A stretch of DNA of 64,000 nt, from NCBI RefSeq assembly GCF_001552595.1, contig NZ_BCRM01000035.1, positions 1 through 64,000 of the forward strand. Direction: 5' to 3'. The notes under the pieces are model-generated. The model ran no database searches and had not been told where the DNA came from. It was given only the letters and a program-made list of their open reading frames with translations. Shown piece by piece: positions 1 to 8,943 of the stretch; the first letter of the stretch is position 1, and the number at the start of each line of letters is the position of its first letter. The translations under genes were made by a program, and so were the position numbers. The stretch comes from Rhodococcus erythropolis NBRC 15567. Lineage in GTDB: Bacteria; Actinomycetota; Actinomycetes; Mycobacteriales; Mycobacteriaceae.

Positions 1-24
1 GTTCTCGAGTACGACGATCGACAT
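1..24 (-). CDS. Possible 5' end of a divergent gene (partial)
   Basis: On the minus strand an ATG at 24-22 opens a frame that runs off the window start (MSIVVLEN...). A purine-rich GAGAGGAA stretch about nine bases upstream could be its ribosome binding site. It would be divergent from the PucR-type regulator at 194. Only eight codons are visible, so neither the function nor the reality of the gene can be judged. Confidence 0.3.
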
Positions 25-193
25 CGGTACCGGTTCCTCTCGAGGTCGAACGAGTTCCGGCCGAGGTGATCAGCACGGAACTCGCACTTTGTGGGGCGTG
101 TGTGAGCAAGTGTGCGCTGACTCACAAGTAAAGGCAGCTGCCAAAAAGGTGAAATCTTTGATCCCCGACGCGCCGAGTTGTACAGTACTGCCC

Positions 194-1711
194 ATGACGA
201 TCGCTGTGCGGTGGATGTTGGCGCAGCCGGATCTCGCGCTGGAACTCAAAGGTGGGGCGCAGGGTGTCGGTCGCGAGATCACATTTGCGCACGCCACGGA
301 GCTGCTCGACCCGTTTCGATGGTTGACCGGCGGCGAATTCATCCTCACCACCGGCATCCGATTGCCGTCCACTCAGCAAAAGCGCGGCCGCTATCTCCGG
401 ATGCTCGATGCGGCGGGTGTGGCGGCGGTGGGATTCGGAACCGGGCTGTCGTACCCCGAGGTCCCGGCCGATCTGGTGGCCGTCGCCGACGAGATCGGAC
501 TCCCGCTGATCGAGGTGCCGCTGCCGACGCCGTTTGCCGCCGTCGTCAAGCGTGTGATGAGCCGGTTGGCAGAGCAGGAATATGAAGCTGTCCTCCGGGC
601 GTCGCGGGCGCAACCGCGGATGACGCGTGCCGTCATTTCCGGCGGAACTGCCGCAACCGTGCGTGAACTGGCGATCGCAACCTCGGCGACGGTGCTTCTT
701 CTCGACGTCGCCGGACGAGTTCTCGAGAGCTCACCTCAACTGCCGACGGACGACGTGATCGACGAACTGCGAGCAACTCTCGGGGGCGGCGCATCCAGCA
801 GCGTGACGCTTGCAAGGTCTGGAGCGTCGATCGCGGTGCAGCAGATCAGCGTCGGGCGAACGCCGTACGGATACCTGGCGGTGATCAGTGCTTCGGCGCT
901 CAGCTACGTCGATCAGATACTGCTCGGTCACGCGAACTCGTTGCTGGCGTTGGACTTCGAGAAACCTGCGCGCTTGCGCGCCACTCAGGATCAGTTGAAT
1001 TCGCACGCCCTCGGGCTGCTGCTCACCGAAGACCGCGACCCGGCACCGGCGTGGCAACAGATCCGGCAGGCCGCCGACGGCGAGGGAATGATCCGAGGGT
1101 TGACAGTTCTTGCCGACACGTCCGACGTAGCGGGACGCGTCGGAGTCGAGATTGCCGAGTTCATGAACAAGGCAGGGCGGCAGTTGTTCTCGCGAATCAA
1201 CGACACTCGCGTCACGGTGCTGCTGCGTGGAACCGACGACGTCCAGTTCGCCCGAGAGCTACTGGGCGGGGTATCGAGGTCGGATCTTCGCTCACTTCGT
1301 GTGGGCCTGAGTGCGCGGCGCGTGGTCGCAGCGCTGGCGGTCGCCGTCGAACAGTCCCAGCTGTGTGCGTCTGCGGCGGAAATAGGTGGCGAGCCTTTGG
1401 AATTCGCGGCGCTGACCGGAAGTGTGCTGCTGTCTTTCGATTCGACGCGTGAAGTACTCAACACGCTGGCGGAAACGATGATCACACCGATCGAGGACTA
1501 CGACCGTGACAACGGCACCGAACTGCTGGCGTCGCTGCGGGCATTCCTCGAGGCCAACGGGCACTGGGAAGCGGCAGCCATCACGATGAGCGTCCACCGG
1601 CACACGCTGCGAAGCCGAATGGCGAAGGTGGAGAGCTTGATCGACTGTCGACTCGAGGTAGCGAGAGTTCGTGCGGAACTGCTGCTCTCGATCATTGCCC
1701 GGCAGTCGTGA
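194..1711 (+). CDS. PucR-family transcriptional regulator
   Basis: Cytoplasmic DNA-binding regulator of about 505 residues. The N-terminal ~130 residues match the PucR (purine catabolism regulator-like) domain, including the FRWLTGGEFILTTG motif. The middle resembles a GGDEF-like CdaR region, and the C-terminus ends in the PucR-type HTH (ASLRAFLEANGH...SVHRHTLRSRM). The frame is open from 89, but the ATG at 194 (MTIAVRWML) begins the conserved domain and is preferred. PucR-type proteins commonly control use of purines, amines or amino acids. The convergent neighbour is putrescine oxidase, so polyamine catabolism is a plausible but unproven target; the divergent gene at the window start is another. 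Confidence 0.85.
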   Translation: MTIAVRWMLAQPDLALELKGGAQGVGREITFAHATELLDPFRWLTGGEFILTTGIRLPSTQQKRGRYLRMLDAAGVAAVGFGTGLSYPEVPADLVAVADEIGLPLIEVPLPTPFAAVVKRVMSRLAEQEYEAVLRASRAQPRMTRAVISGGTAATVRELAIATSATVLLLDVAGRVLESSPQLPTDDVIDELRATLGGGASSSVTLARSGASIAVQQISVGRTPYGYLAVISASALSYVDQILLGHANSLLALDFEKPARLRATQDQLNSHALGLLLTEDRDPAPAWQQIRQAADGEGMIRGLTVLADTSDVAGRVGVEIAEFMNKAGRQLFSRINDTRVTVLLRGTDDVQFARELLGGVSRSDLRSLRVGLSARRVVAALAVAVEQSQLCASAAEIGGEPLEFAALTGSVLLSFDSTREVLNTLAETMITPIEDYDRDNGTELLASLRAFLEANGHWEAAAITMSVHRHTLRSRMAKVESLIDCRLEVARVRAELLLSIIARQS

Positions 1712-1747
1712 CTGCCGGGCAACGATCGAGACTTGGCAAAGCGGCCG

Positions 1748-3109
1748 TCAGGCCTTGCTGCGGGCGATGATGTCGGCGGCGGTTCGCTGCCCCATCCGGA
1801 CAGCACCGTCGACGTGCTGGTACCCCTCGGCCGCGATGTCGGAGCACGAGAAGTGGATCGGGCCGACGGGTGTGCGGGAATCCGCGCCGTATCGGTGCAG
1901 GCCACCGAGGTCGAAGCTGGCCGCGTACGCACCGCGGGTCCATTCCTCCGAGCCCCAGTCGGATTCGTAGTACACAACCGGTTCTTCGGCCTTCGGGCCC
2001 AGATAGCGGGCAAGTGAGGCCAGAATCGTGGCCTTACGCTCCTCGACGGAAAGCTCGAACATCGCGTCGGCCTTCTCGTCGGAGACGAAAGCGACCAGGG
2101 TGCCGCGATCGTCCTCGTGGTTGGTGTTGTCGTACACCTCCTGTACTACCTCGGACGCGCCGAAGCCGGTGCCGGAGAGGCCGTCTTCGCGCCAGAAAGG
2201 CGTCTCGTACACCGCGTGCACCTTGATGACGAGGCCGAGGGACTGGTGCTGGTGCATCTGGTGCTGACGACGCGGCAGCGGGGGATCGTACGAGATCCGG
2301 GAGTAGAGGTTGGGCGGTACGGCCAGGATCACTCGGCTTGCCTCGACGCGAACATCGCCGTCCGCCAACACCGTTGCACCGGACTCGTTCCACTTCACCG
2401 TTCGCACGGGTGCGTTGAGGAAGACGTCGTCACCGAGGGCCTCCGCCATGCGGATCGATACCTGCTGCATTCCGCCGATCACTCGCTTGTCGAGGATGAA
2501 GTCCTCGTCGACGAGGTGGGAGAACGAGCCTGCGGAAGCGGCCATGAGTACGGCCTGCAGGGCAGAGAACGAGTGGGCGGGCTTGGTGAGCATGCCACCG
2601 GCGATGAAGAGGCCGATGTTGTCACGTGCCTCGGCGTCGTCGGACTGATTGATCAGCCACTGCTTGAAGGAGACTGTGTCGAGATCGCGGGCGAGGGGAT
2701 GTGCCCACGGTTCCTCGGCGCCGATCTGTGCTGCGAGATCGTCCATCTCGTCGATGAGACGGTCCATCTCCTTCTTCGTGGTGTCGTTCGTGGGGAAGGA
2801 ATCACCGGTGTACTGCGTCCGCTCACCTGCCGACGAGATGTAGACGGACTCGCCCTCACGGTAGCGCTCGAAAGTTTTCAGGCCGAGTTCGTCGAGCAAG
2901 GAGATCAGCGCGGTCTGGTCGGGGGAGACCCACTGGCCGCCGATTTCCAGAACTGCTCCGTCGATGGTGTCGGTCCACGTGCGGCCGCCGACGCGGTCGC
3001 GCGCTTCGATCACAGCGACGGTCAAACCGGCCTTGCGCAGCGCGGTTGCAGCTGCCAGGCCAGAGGGGCCGGCGCCGACGATTGCAACGTCTCTCTGGAG
3101 AGTAGGCAC
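1748..3109 (-). CDS. puo: Putrescine oxidase (flavin monoamine oxidase)
   Basis: FAD-dependent amine oxidase of 453 residues that oxidises putrescine to 4-aminobutanal with H2O2 release. The N-terminal dinucleotide fold (VAIVGAGPSGLAAA at ~8-21), the ARDRVGGRTW motif and the C-terminal FAD motif (AAEGYQHVDGAVRMG) are intact. Length and sequence fit the R. erythropolis putrescine oxidase, recognised from memory. The GTG start at 3109 has AAGGAG eight bases upstream. It is convergent with the PucR regulator, separated by 36 bases, and its promoter must lie in 3110-3261. Confidence 0.9.
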   Translation of the reverse strand: MPTLQRDVAIVGAGPSGLAAATALRKAGLTVAVIEARDRVGGRTWTDTIDGAVLEIGGQWVSPDQTALISLLDELGLKTFERYREGESVYISSAGERTQYTGDSFPTNDTTKKEMDRLIDEMDDLAAQIGAEEPWAHPLARDLDTVSFKQWLINQSDDAEARDNIGLFIAGGMLTKPAHSFSALQAVLMAASAGSFSHLVDEDFILDKRVIGGMQQVSIRMAEALGDDVFLNAPVRTVKWNESGATVLADGDVRVEASRVILAVPPNLYSRISYDPPLPRRQHQMHQHQSLGLVIKVHAVYETPFWREDGLSGTGFGASEVVQEVYDNTNHEDDRGTLVAFVSDEKADAMFELSVEERKATILASLARYLGPKAEEPVVYYESDWGSEEWTRGAYAASFDLGGLHRYGADSRTPVGPIHFSCSDIAAEGYQHVDGAVRMGQRTAADIIARSKA

Positions 3110-3261
3110 TTGCGAGCTCCTTCATGTTGAGCACCGCTCGAGTCGAAAGCTGCCGACGAGCGAGTGCACGGGTGTCGGTTTTCAGTCTGTCCCGAGGAGA
3201 CGCACACCACACCTGACGAAACGGAGTGTTCGATCGGTGATCTTGTGCCGTTTAGGCGCGG

Positions 3262-3726
3262 CTAGCCGTTGATGACGTGGCGATCGCCGAGCGGTCGACT
3301 CAGCGGAACGTCCAGGCTGCCGAACACGGCAACCAAGATGCACATCTTGTCCGCGGCCTCCGGCAATGCTCCGGTTCGGAGCGTGACGATCACCGTCGTA
3401 TCAGTCTCTTCGACGGTTGCGTACGCGCCGTAGCACTCCGGAGTGCCGGTCACGAAGTGGACTGCCACCGTGTGATCGTCGACCTCGGACCACGATTCGA
3501 ACATGGTGGCCGTCGCACCCACGATGTCGGTGCGGCTGTCGAACTCCGTGCCCATCTCGCTGTCGTCGACCTCGTCGGGAACGGGGGTTCCGAGCGACCA
3601 GTCGGCGGGACTTGCTTCGTTGGCCGCCATCGGATTCGGCGCAGCAACCGGCCCCGTTGTCTGGGCCCCGACGGAGCATCCGGCCACAGCAAGGCAGGCC
3701 AGAACGGCGAGGGTTAGTACACGCAT
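3262..3726 (-). CDS. Putative lipoprotein
   Basis: 154 residues starting at ATG 3726. The signal peptide MRVLTLAVLACLAVAGC ends in a lipobox (LAVAGC), so the mature protein should be lipid-anchored on the outer face of the membrane. The rest is a small acidic soluble domain with two further cysteines (PECYGAY and DKMCILV) that could form a disulfide. No family recognised. It starts 20 bases after the AEC transporter gene on the same strand and is probably co-transcribed with it. An upstream in-frame start at 3804 would bury the signal peptide and is rejected. Confidence 0.8.
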   Translation of the reverse strand: MRVLTLAVLACLAVAGCSVGAQTTGPVAAPNPMAANEASPADWSLGTPVPDEVDDSEMGTEFDSRTDIVGATATMFESWSEVDDHTVAVHFVTGTPECYGAYATVEETDTTVIVTLRTGALPEAADKMCILVAVFGSLDVPLSRPLGDRHVING

Positions 3727-3745
3727 GAATCCACCGTAACCCTGC

Positions 3746-4681
3746 TCAAGCGAGTAGCGCCGTGACCAGCGCAATCGCCGGTATCGACGCCAAAGTGGTG
3801 ACAAAGGCGCTGTCTCGGGCGAGGACCATTCCGCGCCTATATCGGCTTGCGTAGATGAAGACGTTCTGTGCCGTCGGCAACGTCGAGACGACCACGATGG
3901 CGAACAACTGATGGCCGTCGATGCCGAGGAGGAAGTGCGCCATCAGGTAAGCCAGCACTGGTTGGACGACGATCTTGAGGGTCGACGCAAGCGCGACGTC
4001 CCGGCGCGGACTGGAGCCCTTCTCGAGTACTCGTACGCCGTACAACGAGAGCCCGAATGCCAGCAGTGCGCCGGGGACCGACGTGGCGCCGATCAATTCG
4101 AAAGGCTGCATCAAGGGTCTCGGCGGTACCCAACCGATCAACGCCACGATCAACCCCGCAGCGCCCGCGAGCACGATCGGATTCTTGAACGGAGCGGTGA
4201 CAGTGTCGATCAGTGACAGTTTTTCGGCTTCGCCCCGCAATGCCGTGAGATCGAGGATCGTCAAGGCGATCGGGGAGTACACGACGATCTGGAAGAGCAG
4301 GAGCGGCGCGACGAACGTGGCATCGCCGAGCACGAACACCGCGATCGGGATCCCGAGGTTGGCCGAATTCACGTACGACGCCGACAGCGCGCCGATAGTC
4401 AGTTCGGGCAGCGGCCGGTTGAGCCAGATCTTTGCAACGACGACGTACAGAGCGCCGACGGCAAAGGCAGTAGCCGACGCAACCGCGAGCGTCGGCGAGA
4501 AGATCACCGACAGATCGGACGACGCGAGGGTGGTGAACAGCAGGGCAGGCGTCGCGACGAAGAAGACGAGTCGACCGAGAACGAACTGTCCTTGGCTACC
4601 GAGGGTGCCGAGACGGCCGAGCAGATACCCGACCGCGATGACGACAAAAATGACGGTGAAACCCGCAACAACTCCCGACAC
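3746..4681 (-). CDS. AEC-family (auxin efflux carrier-type) transporter
   Basis: 311-residue integral membrane protein with about ten hydrophobic segments in two halves, typical of the AEC family (Mem_trans). These carriers move organic acids or other small anions; the substrate here is unknown. The NSANLGIPIAVFVLG segment matches the conserved central motif of the family. The start is GTG 4681. It lies upstream of the lipoprotein in a likely two-gene unit, separated from the rpsR operon by a terminator. Confidence 0.85.
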   Translation of the reverse strand: MSGVVAGFTVIFVVIAVGYLLGRLGTLGSQGQFVLGRLVFFVATPALLFTTLASSDLSVIFSPTLAVASATAFAVGALYVVVAKIWLNRPLPELTIGALSASYVNSANLGIPIAVFVLGDATFVAPLLLFQIVVYSPIALTILDLTALRGEAEKLSLIDTVTAPFKNPIVLAGAAGLIVALIGWVPPRPLMQPFELIGATSVPGALLAFGLSLYGVRVLEKGSSPRRDVALASTLKIVVQPVLAYLMAHFLLGIDGHQLFAIVVVSTLPTAQNVFIYASRYRRGMVLARDSAFVTTLASIPAIALVTALLA

Positions 4682-4738
4682 GCTGCGGGCACCTCTCGAC
4701 TGGAATGAACGACTTCGGGAAATCTTAGTCCGGGCAAC

Positions 4739-4774
4739 AAAAAGGCCGCGCAGCCGATTGACTGCGCGACCTCT
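4739..4774 (-). terminator. Rho-independent terminator of the rpmB-rpsR operon
   Basis: Read on the minus strand, a 10-bp stem (GGTCGCGCAG with CTGCGCGGCC, one G-T pair) with an eight-base loop is followed by five Ts, directly downstream of rpsR. Confidence 0.8.
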
Positions 4775-4793
4775 TCGGTACTTCTACGTGTGA

Positions 4794-5051
4794 CTACCGT
4801 GCGGCGGTGAAGGGGAGCAACGCCATTTCGCGTGCGTTCTTCACTGCAACGGCGACCTGACGCTGCTGCTGCGGGGTCAGGCCCGTGACGCGACGGCTGC
4901 GGATCTTGCCGCGGTCCGAGATGAACGTGCGAAGCAAGTTGATGTCCTTGTAATCGACATGCGTGATCTTCGCTGCGAACAACGGGTTCTTCTTGGGCTT
5001 ACGACCCTCTACGGGGCGTGGCTTCTTCGACGGTGAACGCTTGACTGCCAT
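4794..5051 (-). CDS. rpsR: 30S ribosomal protein S18, zinc-free paralogue
   Basis: 85-residue S18 ([22 protein letters not shown] core). It contains no cysteine, so it is the C-minus form that replaces the zinc-binding S18 when zinc is scarce. Last gene of the minus-strand rpmB-rpmG-rpsN-rpsR operon, which begins next to the Zur-like sites at 5798-5866. It starts ten bases after rpsN ends and is followed by a strong terminator. Confidence 0.93.
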   Translation of the reverse strand: MAVKRSPSKKPRPVEGRKPKKNPLFAAKITHVDYKDINLLRTFISDRGKIRSRRVTGLTPQQQRQVAVAVKNAREMALLPFTAAR

Positions 5052-5060
5052 CCGACTTCC

Positions 5061-5366
5061 TTACCAGCTCGACTTGTGTACGCCAGGCAGTTCCCCACGG
5101 TGCGCCATTTCTCGCACGCGAATCCGGGAGAGCCCGAACTTCCGCAGGTGGCCGCGCGGACGTCCATCCGCAGCGTCTCGATTGCGCAATCGTACCGGAC
5201 TGGCGTCGCGTGGTAGACGTTGCAGGGTCGCTTGGGCCTTCGCGCGCTCCTCGGGTGAGCTTTTCGGGGAGCGGATTGCCTCCTTGAGCGCCGATCGCTG
5301 CTCCGCGTATCGCTCGACGATGACCCGTCGCTGGTTGTTCTTGGCGATCTTGGACTTCTTGGCCAT
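5061..5366 (-). CDS. rpsN: 30S ribosomal protein S14, zinc-free paralogue
   Basis: 101 residues with the S14 core ([20 protein letters not shown]...[10 protein letters not shown]). Like other long-form S14 proteins it has no CxxC...CxxC zinc ribbon and no cysteine. It starts two bases after rpmG ends, so translation is coupled. Known mycobacterial counterparts are Zur-repressed and replace the zinc form under starvation. Confidence 0.93.
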   Translation of the reverse strand: MAKKSKIAKNNQRRVIVERYAEQRSALKEAIRSPKSSPEERAKAQATLQRLPRDASPVRLRNRDAADGRPRGHLRKFGLSRIRVREMAHRGELPGVHKSSW

Positions 5367-5368
5367 GC

Positions 5369-5533
5369 CTACTTCTCTTCTCGGAAATCGACGTGCTTGC
5401 GCACCACGGGGTCGTACTTCTTCAGTACGAGGCGATCGGGGTCGTTGCGACGGTTCTTGCGGGTCACGTACGTGTACCCGGTGCCCGCCGTGGACTTGAG
5501 TTTCACGATCGGGCGGATCTCGTTGCGTGCCAT
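5369..5533 (-). CDS. rpmG: 50S ribosomal protein L33, zinc-free paralogue
   Basis: 54 residues ([20 protein letters not shown]...), ATG at 5533. Cysteines of the zinc-ribbon L33 form are absent. It lies five bases after rpmB and two before rpsN. Upstream in-frame extension to 5746 reads through rpmB and is rejected. Confidence 0.93.
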   Translation of the reverse strand: MARNEIRPIVKLKSTAGTGYTYVTRKNRRNDPDRLVLKKYDPVVRKHVDFREEK

Positions 5534-5537
5534 CTGC

Positions 5538-5774
5538 TCAGACCTTCTCGCCGCGCGCGCGGATCCGGGCGACGACGGATTCGATGCCGTCGCGGTCGAT
5601 CGTCTTGATGCCCTTGGTCGAGAGGGTGAGCGTGATGCGACGACCCTCGCTGGGCAATACGTATGTCTTGCGCTGGATGTTCGGGTTCCAGCGACGATTC
5701 GAACGCTTGTGGGAGTGCGAGACGGATTTTCCGAACCCCGGCACACGTCCGGTCACTTGGCAGTGAGCCGACAT
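5538..5774 (-). CDS. rpmB: 50S ribosomal protein L28, zinc-free paralogue
   Basis: 78 residues ([20 protein letters not shown]...), ATG at 5774. Only one cysteine remains, so no zinc site can form. First gene of the minus-strand operon. The Zur-like palindrome at 5798-5812 sits 24 bases upstream of its start codon, so zinc repression is very likely. Confidence 0.93.
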   Translation of the reverse strand: MSAHCQVTGRVPGFGKSVSHSHKRSNRRWNPNIQRKTYVLPSEGRRITLTLSTKGIKTIDRDGIESVVARIRARGEKV

Positions 5775-5797
5775 GGGTGTTCCTTTCAACTTGCAGA

Positions 5798-5812
5798 TGA
5801 CAATCATTTTCG
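5798..5812. promoter_or_regulatory. Zur-like operator 1
   Basis: TGACAATCATTTTCG closely follows the mycobacterial Zur palindrome (TGaaAAT-n-ATTttCA). It is placed to control rpmB-rpmG-rpsN-rpsR. No zur gene is in the window. Confidence 0.75.
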
Positions 5813-5851
5813 ACAATGCGGTGAGATCAATGTAGCGTTCATCCCCGGTAA

Positions 5852-5866
5852 TGACAATCATTCCCA
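5852..5866. promoter_or_regulatory. Zur-like operator 2
   Basis: TGACAATCATTCCCA shares its first ten bases with operator 1 and lies 12 bases upstream of the GTG start of the COG0523-like gene. Its centre is 54 bp from that of operator 1, giving each divergent arm its own site. Confidence 0.7.
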
Positions 5867-5878
5867 GAAAGGTCCGCT

Positions 5879-7132
5879 GTGAACACGATCCTGGACGGCA
5901 GGACTCCGCTGGTCCTGGTCGCCGGCATGAGCGAATCCACTCCACACACCGCACGAGCGTTGCTGCGAACCGGAACTGTTCTGGTTCACCACGACCTGAG
6001 CCACGTCCGTGAAGGGGTGGTCCGGCGGACGGTCACCTCGATGACCGGGGGCACCGGGTCTGCCGGGACGGTGTCCGAACGCGAGACGATCCTCGAGCTC
6101 GCGCACGGCTGCGTCTCCTGCACCCTGCGCGAAGACTTGCTGCCGCTGCTGCGTCGCCTTCACTCGCACAGTTCGGTTCAGCGGATCGTCTTGCTGCTTG
6201 ACCGCCAACTCGAACCCGAAGCGCTGTGCTGGGCGATCGAGCATGTCGTCGTGACGGGCGTCGTCGGCCAATTGGACGGACCGGCGCAGCGTGACTGCCG
6301 CGTCGACGCCGTCGTGACGTGCATCGACGCCCAGACCTGGCTTGCCGACGCCACCGGCGACGACGCCCTCGACGACGACCGCACCCTGGCTCAGGTCATC
6401 GTCGGGCAGGTCGACTTCGCCGACGCTCTCGTACTGCGCGGGTCCGATGGACTCGACGGCTGGCAGCGGTCCCGCTTGAACGCGGTTCTCGCGCGCATTG
6501 CTCCGCGCGTACCCGTCTTCGATGAGGGAGACGACATCGAGGCACTGCTCCTCGAGGTGCCTGCGGATGCGCGACGCGGTGAGCTGGCCGACGCTCACTC
6601 ACCGCTGTTGCGTCGTCAGCCGCCGCTCGACGACGACGGCGGAGTGATGCTCGTCGAGTTCACCGCGAACCGGCCGTTCCACCCCGAGCGTCTGCACGAG
6701 GCGATCGACGTCCTGCTCGAAGGTGTCGTCTATTCCCGCGGGCGCGTCTGGGTGGCGACTCAACCGGGCGAAGCGCTCTGGCTCGAATCGGCGGGCGGTG
6801 GCCTGCGAGTTGCCAGCGCGGACACCTGGCTGGCCGCGATGACGCCGCAGCAACGCGAGCGCGTTCCAGCCGAGCGCCGTGCGCTCGCGGCCCTGAAATG
6901 GGACGAGCGTTTCGGCGACCGTGACACCTCGATGGTCGTTCTGACGTGCGGTGCGAACCCGCTCGAGATCGACCGAACACTGCAGCACGCCCTGGTCACC
7001 GACGAGGAGTTGGCCGACGAAGCGTCGTGGACCACCTGGGAAGACCCGTTCGGAGAGTTCCACGAAGACCCGTGCGACGAATCCGAATCACCCTATGCCG
7101 AAACCGAATCAACGCGAGAGGGAAACGAATGA
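5879..7132 (+). CDS. mrf: COG0523/CobW-like protein, probable Mrf (hibernation factor recruiter)
   Basis: 417 residues, GTG start at 5879 with AAAGG six bases upstream. The overall layout is that of COG0523 proteins: N-terminal domain, GCVSC motif at about residue 80, and a C-terminal CobW_C-like domain ([21 protein letters not shown]...GRVWVATQP). The P-loop is degenerate: [16 protein letters not shown] replaces the GxxGxGKT Walker A, and the cysteine motif is CxxC rather than CxCC. Those are features of mycobacterial Mrf, which works with protein Y on zinc-depleted ribosomes, as I recall the literature. It heads an operon with rpmE and rpmF and overlaps rpmE by ATGA. Zur control is likely. 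Confidence 0.75.
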   Translation: MNTILDGRTPLVLVAGMSESTPHTARALLRTGTVLVHHDLSHVREGVVRRTVTSMTGGTGSAGTVSERETILELAHGCVSCTLREDLLPLLRRLHSHSSVQRIVLLLDRQLEPEALCWAIEHVVVTGVVGQLDGPAQRDCRVDAVVTCIDAQTWLADATGDDALDDDRTLAQVIVGQVDFADALVLRGSDGLDGWQRSRLNAVLARIAPRVPVFDEGDDIEALLLEVPADARRGELADAHSPLLRRQPPLDDDGGVMLVEFTANRPFHPERLHEAIDVLLEGVVYSRGRVWVATQPGEALWLESAGGGLRVASADTWLAAMTPQQRERVPAERRALAALKWDERFGDRDTSMVVLTCGANPLEIDRTLQHALVTDEELADEASWTTWEDPFGEFHEDPCDESESPYAETESTREGNE

Positions 7133-7383
7133 AGAAGCAGATGCACCCCGACTACCACCCCGTGGTGTTCCAGGACGCCAGCACCGGCAAGAGCTTCCTG
7201 ACCCGGTCGACCGTGACGAGTGAGCGCACCGTCGAATGGGAAGACGGCGGCACATACCCGCTGTTGGTCGTCGACGTCACGAGCGACTCGCACCCGTTCT
7301 GGACCGGAGCACAACGAGTGATGGACACCGCCGGACGCGTCGAGAAGTTCGAGCGTCGCTACGGAAAGCGCAAGGCACTCTGA
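7129..7383 (+). CDS. rpmE: 50S ribosomal protein L31 type B, zinc-free
   Basis: 84 residues ([21 protein letters not shown]...), the type B L31 layout without cysteines. Its ATG overlaps the stop of the COG0523-like gene (ATGA) and its own stop overlaps the rpmF start (TGATG), so the three genes are translationally coupled. Confidence 0.93.
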   Translation: MKKQMHPDYHPVVFQDASTGKSFLTRSTVTSERTVEWEDGGTYPLLVVDVTSDSHPFWTGAQRVMDTAGRVEKFERRYGKRKAL

Positions 7384-7556
7384 TGGCCGTTCCCAAGCGG
7401 AAGATGTCGCGTTCCAACACTCGCAGTCGCCGTGCCCAGTGGAAGGCGACGGCGCCCGATCTGGTCGAGGTCACGGCCTTCGGCCAGACCCACCGGGTTC
7501 CTCGGCGACTGGTCAAAGCAGTTCGACTCGGGGTGATCGACCCGAGCCGCATCTGA
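7383..7556 (+). CDS. rpmF: 50S ribosomal protein L32, zinc-free paralogue
   Basis: 57 residues ([21 protein letters not shown]...). The usual zinc-binding CxxC...C pairs in the C-terminal half are missing. Last gene of the plus-strand zinc-starvation operon; mprA follows 0.7 kb downstream, an rpmF-mprA neighbourhood also known in M. tuberculosis. Confidence 0.93.
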   Translation: MAVPKRKMSRSNTRSRRAQWKATAPDLVEVTAFGQTHRVPRRLVKAVRLGVIDPSRI

Positions 7557-7574
7557 CCGTGCGATCCTTGGCCG

Positions 7575-8186
7575 GTGCTGCTGAGGATCCTCGAACTGGT
7601 GGGCATCGTGGCGTTCGCGGCCTCGGGTGCCCTGGTGGGCGTCACCAAGCGACTCGACATCTTCGGGGTGTGCTCGGTGGGTGTGTTCACCGGCATCGGC
7701 GGCGGTATCGTCCGCGACGTCCTCCTCGGCGTCCATCCGCCCAGCTCGCTGAGCAGTTGGCCGTACTTCGGAACGGCCGCCGCCACCTCACTCGCCGTGT
7801 TCTACCTACACGAGCCGCTCAATCGACTGCGTCGTGAAATCCTGGCGCTCGACGCACTGGGGATGGGCTTGTTCGCGAGTACCGGCGCCGTCATCGCGCT
7901 GGACAACAACGCCAGTTCGCTGGCGGCGACATTGATCGGCGCGACCGCGGCGATCGGCGGCGGAGTGATCCGCGACGTCCTCGTCAACGAGGTACCGCTG
8001 CTCCTGCACAAAGACCTGTACGCGGTTCCCGCACTGCTCGGTGCTGCGTTGGTGGTCACAGTCTCGCAAGCCGGACTGTCCACCAACGCCGCTCTGGTGT
8101 GCGGCACGGCGTTCGCCGCGGTGTTCAGACTGCTTGCGTTATGGCGTCATTGGAGCCTGCCCGGGCCCAGGCGAACCCGGGACTGA
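7575..8186 (+). CDS. TRIC-type (UPF0126) trimeric cation channel protein
   Basis: 203-residue membrane protein built of two repeats, each carrying the family's GGGxxRDVL motif ([13 protein letters not shown] near residue 43 and [13 protein letters not shown] near 128). About seven hydrophobic helices are visible. Prokaryotic members of this family form potassium-permeable channels. The start is GTG 7575, 18 bases after rpmF. Confidence 0.88.
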   Translation: MLLRILELVGIVAFAASGALVGVTKRLDIFGVCSVGVFTGIGGGIVRDVLLGVHPPSSLSSWPYFGTAAATSLAVFYLHEPLNRLRREILALDALGMGLFASTGAVIALDNNASSLAATLIGATAAIGGGVIRDVLVNEVPLLLHKDLYAVPALLGAALVVTVSQAGLSTNAALVCGTAFAAVFRLLALWRHWSLPGPRRTRD

Positions 8187-8217
8187 CCGCGACACGCCGG
8201 AGGCCGGAATCGGACCC

Positions 8218-8235
8218 TCTCAGCCGCATCTCAGC
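8218..8235 (+). promoter_or_regulatory. MprA-type direct repeat upstream of mprA
   Basis: TCTCAGC occurs at 8218-8224 and again at 8229-8235, an 11-bp spacing (one helical turn), 22 bases before the mprA start. The same heptamer with the same spacing precedes pepD. This fits autoregulation as known for MprA. Confidence 0.75.
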
Positions 8236-8256
8236 ACTTCAGTCCAAACTGTCGGT

Positions 8257-8943
8257 ATGCGTATTTTGGTGGTCGACGACGACCGGGCGGTTCGCGAGTC
8301 GCTTCGGCGGTCGCTCAGCTTCAACGGCTACACGGTCGAGCTCGCGGTCGACGGGCTCGACGCACTCGAGAAGATCCTCGCCAACCGGCCAGACGCCGTC
8401 GTGCTCGACGTCATGATGCCGCGACTCGACGGACTCGAAGTGTGCCGTCGTCTTCGCAGTGCCGGCGACGACCTGCCCATCCTCGTGCTCACCGCCCGCG
8501 ATTCGGTCAGCGAGCGAGTCGCCGGCCTCGATGCCGGAGCGGACGACTACCTGCCCAAGCCCTTCGCTTTGGAAGAGTTGCTTGCCAGGTTGCGTGCACT
8601 ACTTCGCCGCACCGCGCCCGATCTGGACGCCGATTCCGAAATGATGGCGTTCGAGGACCTCACCCTCGACCCGGTCACCCGTGAGGTCAAGCGCGGTGAA
8701 CGATCGATCAGCCTGACCCGCACCGAGTTTTCCCTCCTCGAAATGCTCATGGCCAACCCGCGTCGCGTGCTCACCCGTGGACGCATTCTCGAAGAGGTGT
8801 GGGGGTACGACTTCCCGACGTCCGGCAATGCGCTCGAGGTGTACGTCGGCTACCTGCGTCGCAAGACGGAAGCCGACGGCGAACCGAGGTTGATCCACAC
8901 CGTCCGCGGAGTCGGCTACGTCCTGCGGGAGACGCCTCCGTGA
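8257..8943 (+). CDS. mprA: Response regulator MprA
   Basis: 228-residue OmpR/PhoB-type regulator. The receiver domain has the acidic pocket (VVDDDR), the phospho-acceptor Asp near residue 51 ([12 protein letters not shown]) and the KPFALEEL lysine; a winged-helix domain follows ([16 protein letters not shown]). Length and sequence match M. tuberculosis MprA, which responds to envelope stress. ATG 8257 (MRILVVDDD) is the correct start; the longer frame from 8041 overlaps the TRIC gene. The stop overlaps the mprB GTG start. Confidence 0.95.
   Translation: MRILVVDDDRAVRESLRRSLSFNGYTVELAVDGLDALEKILANRPDAVVLDVMMPRLDGLEVCRRLRSAGDDLPILVLTARDSVSERVAGLDAGADDYLPKPFALEELLARLRALLRRTAPDLDADSEMMAFEDLTLDPVTREVKRGERSISLTRTEFSLLEMLMANPRRVLTRGRILEEVWGYDFPTSGNALEVYVGYLRRKTEADGEPRLIHTVRGVGYVLRETPP

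Noticed and set aside
89-193. Upstream extension of the PucR regulator
   Set aside because: The added residues precede the conserved domain start and lack similarity; ATG 194 is a better start.
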